NCBI GenBank assembly: GCA_024278035.1
Contig: JAJRUA010000135.1
Location: forward strand, 1-6,241
Length of the DNA stretch: 6,241 bases
Source of the DNA: Planctomycetota bacterium
Lineage (GTDB): Bacteria > Planctomycetota > Planctomycetia > Pirellulales > Lacipirellulaceae
Direction: 5' to 3'
The notes below the pieces were generated by a model, which did no database searches, was not told the DNA's origin, and saw nothing but the letters and a program-made list of their open reading frames with translations. The position numbers were made by a program, and so were the translations under genes. Below are positions 5,689 to 6,241 of this stretch, piece by piece. Each line of letters opens with the position of its first letter. The first letter of the stretch is position 1.

Positions 5689-6241
5689 ATGGCTTCCCCC
5701 CCCCATCCACTGCATACCCAACATCAACGCCGGTTCGAGGAGAATCGGTTCGTCTACCCCGTGCTCAGCCGACGATCGGGGGGCGTTTCGATTGGCGTGA
5801 ACCTGAACCCCGATAAAATATGCAACTTCGACTGTATTTACTGCCAAGTCGATCGGGCGACCACAGGCGAGACACGGTTTGTCGAAACGGATCAATTGCT
5901 CGAAGAATTGCAGAGCGTTTTGCGACTTGTCGTTAGTGGCGAACTCTACGAATCAGAAAAGTTTGCGAGTACGCCCAAGCCGCTACGCCGCCTCAATGAC
6001 ATCGCGTTCAGCGGCGACGGCGAACCCACCACTTACAAGAACTTCGATGCGTTGATGGAACTGGCCGCGACCGTGAAGCGAGAGCTTCGCCAAGAAGCGG
6101 TCAAGATGGTTTTGATTACCAACGCTTCGCTGTTCCACCGGCCCCATGTCGAGCGCGGCCTAACGGTGCTCGATGAGAACCACGGCGAAATTTGGGCCAA
6201 ACTTGACGCGGGGACCGAAGGCTATTTCCAGACGATCGATC
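5689..6241 (+). CDS. Radical SAM protein, COG0731-like (3' end cut by window)
   Basis: 184 complete codons are visible; the frame stays open to the window edge. The protein binds a [4Fe-4S] cluster and S-adenosylmethionine: the CxxxCxxC motif is CNFDCIYC (Cys45, Cys49, Cys52), followed by QVDR. Other motifs of the group are present: VYPVLSRRSGGVSIGVNLNPDKICN just before the cluster, FSGDGEPT at 107-114 (the GGE-like SAM-binding segment), ITNAS at 143-147 and KLDAGT at 171-176. This pattern fits COG0731, bacterial Fe-S oxidoreductases related to the archaeal wyosine enzyme TYW1. The substrate of the bacterial members is not known to me, so I assign no reaction. The ATG at 5689 is chosen because it is the first in-frame start before the conserved block. 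Another ATG at 5681 is out of frame and meets a TGA after a few dozen codons. The gene lies 104 bases after dnaE on the same strand; a functional link is not evident. Confidence 0.85.
   Translation, partial: MASPPHPLHTQHQRRFEENRFVYPVLSRRSGGVSIGVNLNPDKICNFDCIYCQVDRATTGETRFVETDQLLEELQSVLRLVVSGELYESEKFASTPKPLRRLNDIAFSGDGEPTTYKNFDALMELAATVKRELRQEAVKMVLITNASLFHRPHVERGLTVLDENHGEIWAKLDAGTEGYFQTID
5696..5704 (+). repeat. Run of nine C in codons 3-6 of the radical SAM gene
   Basis: Bases 5696-5704 are all C and encode part of Ser-Pro-Pro plus the first base of a His codon. Such a tract is prone to slippage during replication. A gain of one C would put the upstream ATG at 5681 in frame with the gene and take the ATG at 5689 out of frame. 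A miscounted homopolymer in the assembly is also possible. Confidence 0.6.

Noticed and set aside
1..6241. CRISPR array, tRNA, rRNA, toxin-antitoxin pair or a new defence system
   Set aside because: No regularly spaced repeats, no cloverleaf or rRNA-like sequence, and no paired small genes were seen. The coding content is a transposon remnant, an FHA protein, dnaE and a radical SAM protein.

Overview
The window looks like a piece of a planctomycete chromosome, probably of the Pirellulaceae type. That is inferred from the style of the proteins (an integrase remnant with a GGLRCPSE box, an FHA protein beside dnaE), the moderately high GC and the poor Shine-Dalgarno signals. It is not proven by any marker gene. 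All intact genes lie on the + strand. The only minus-strand coding signal is a decayed integrase fragment.

Region 1 (1-1050) is a mobile-DNA scar. It opens with the C-terminal half of an IS256/Mutator-family transposase (1-600), cut by the window edge. The last codons of this gene form a perfect 17-bp inverted repeat. A run of further inverted repeats follows (608-624, 630-649, 678-688, 695-707, 712-762). The last of these runs into the truncated end of a minus-strand tyrosine recombinase remnant (about 729-899). From 900 to 1050 there is no gene, but a plausible sigma-70-like promoter points toward the next gene.

Region 2 (1051-1794) is a complete gene for a 247-residue protein: an N-terminal phosphothreonine-binding FHA domain plus an unrecognised C-terminal part. 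A 181-base gap follows. It holds a GNRA-capped hairpin, three copies of a hexamer, and the ribosome binding site of the next gene.

Region 3 (1976-5584) is a complete dnaE, the 1202-residue catalytic alpha subunit of DNA polymerase III, with the PHP domain, the polymerase catalytic aspartates, an internal clamp-binding motif and an OB fold.

Region 4 (5585-6241) is a 104-base spacer and the first 184 codons of a radical SAM protein of the COG0731 type, cut by the window end. Its start is notable: a good -10 box lies only 6 bases before the ATG, and a run of nine C lies in codons 3 to 6.

FHA protein, dnaE and the radical SAM gene are co-directional, but the spacers (181 and 104 bases) and separate promoter-like signals do not require one operon. 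I found no convincing new system. The most unusual material is the hairpin-rich scar between the transposase and the FHA gene, and the C9 tract at the start of the radical SAM gene.
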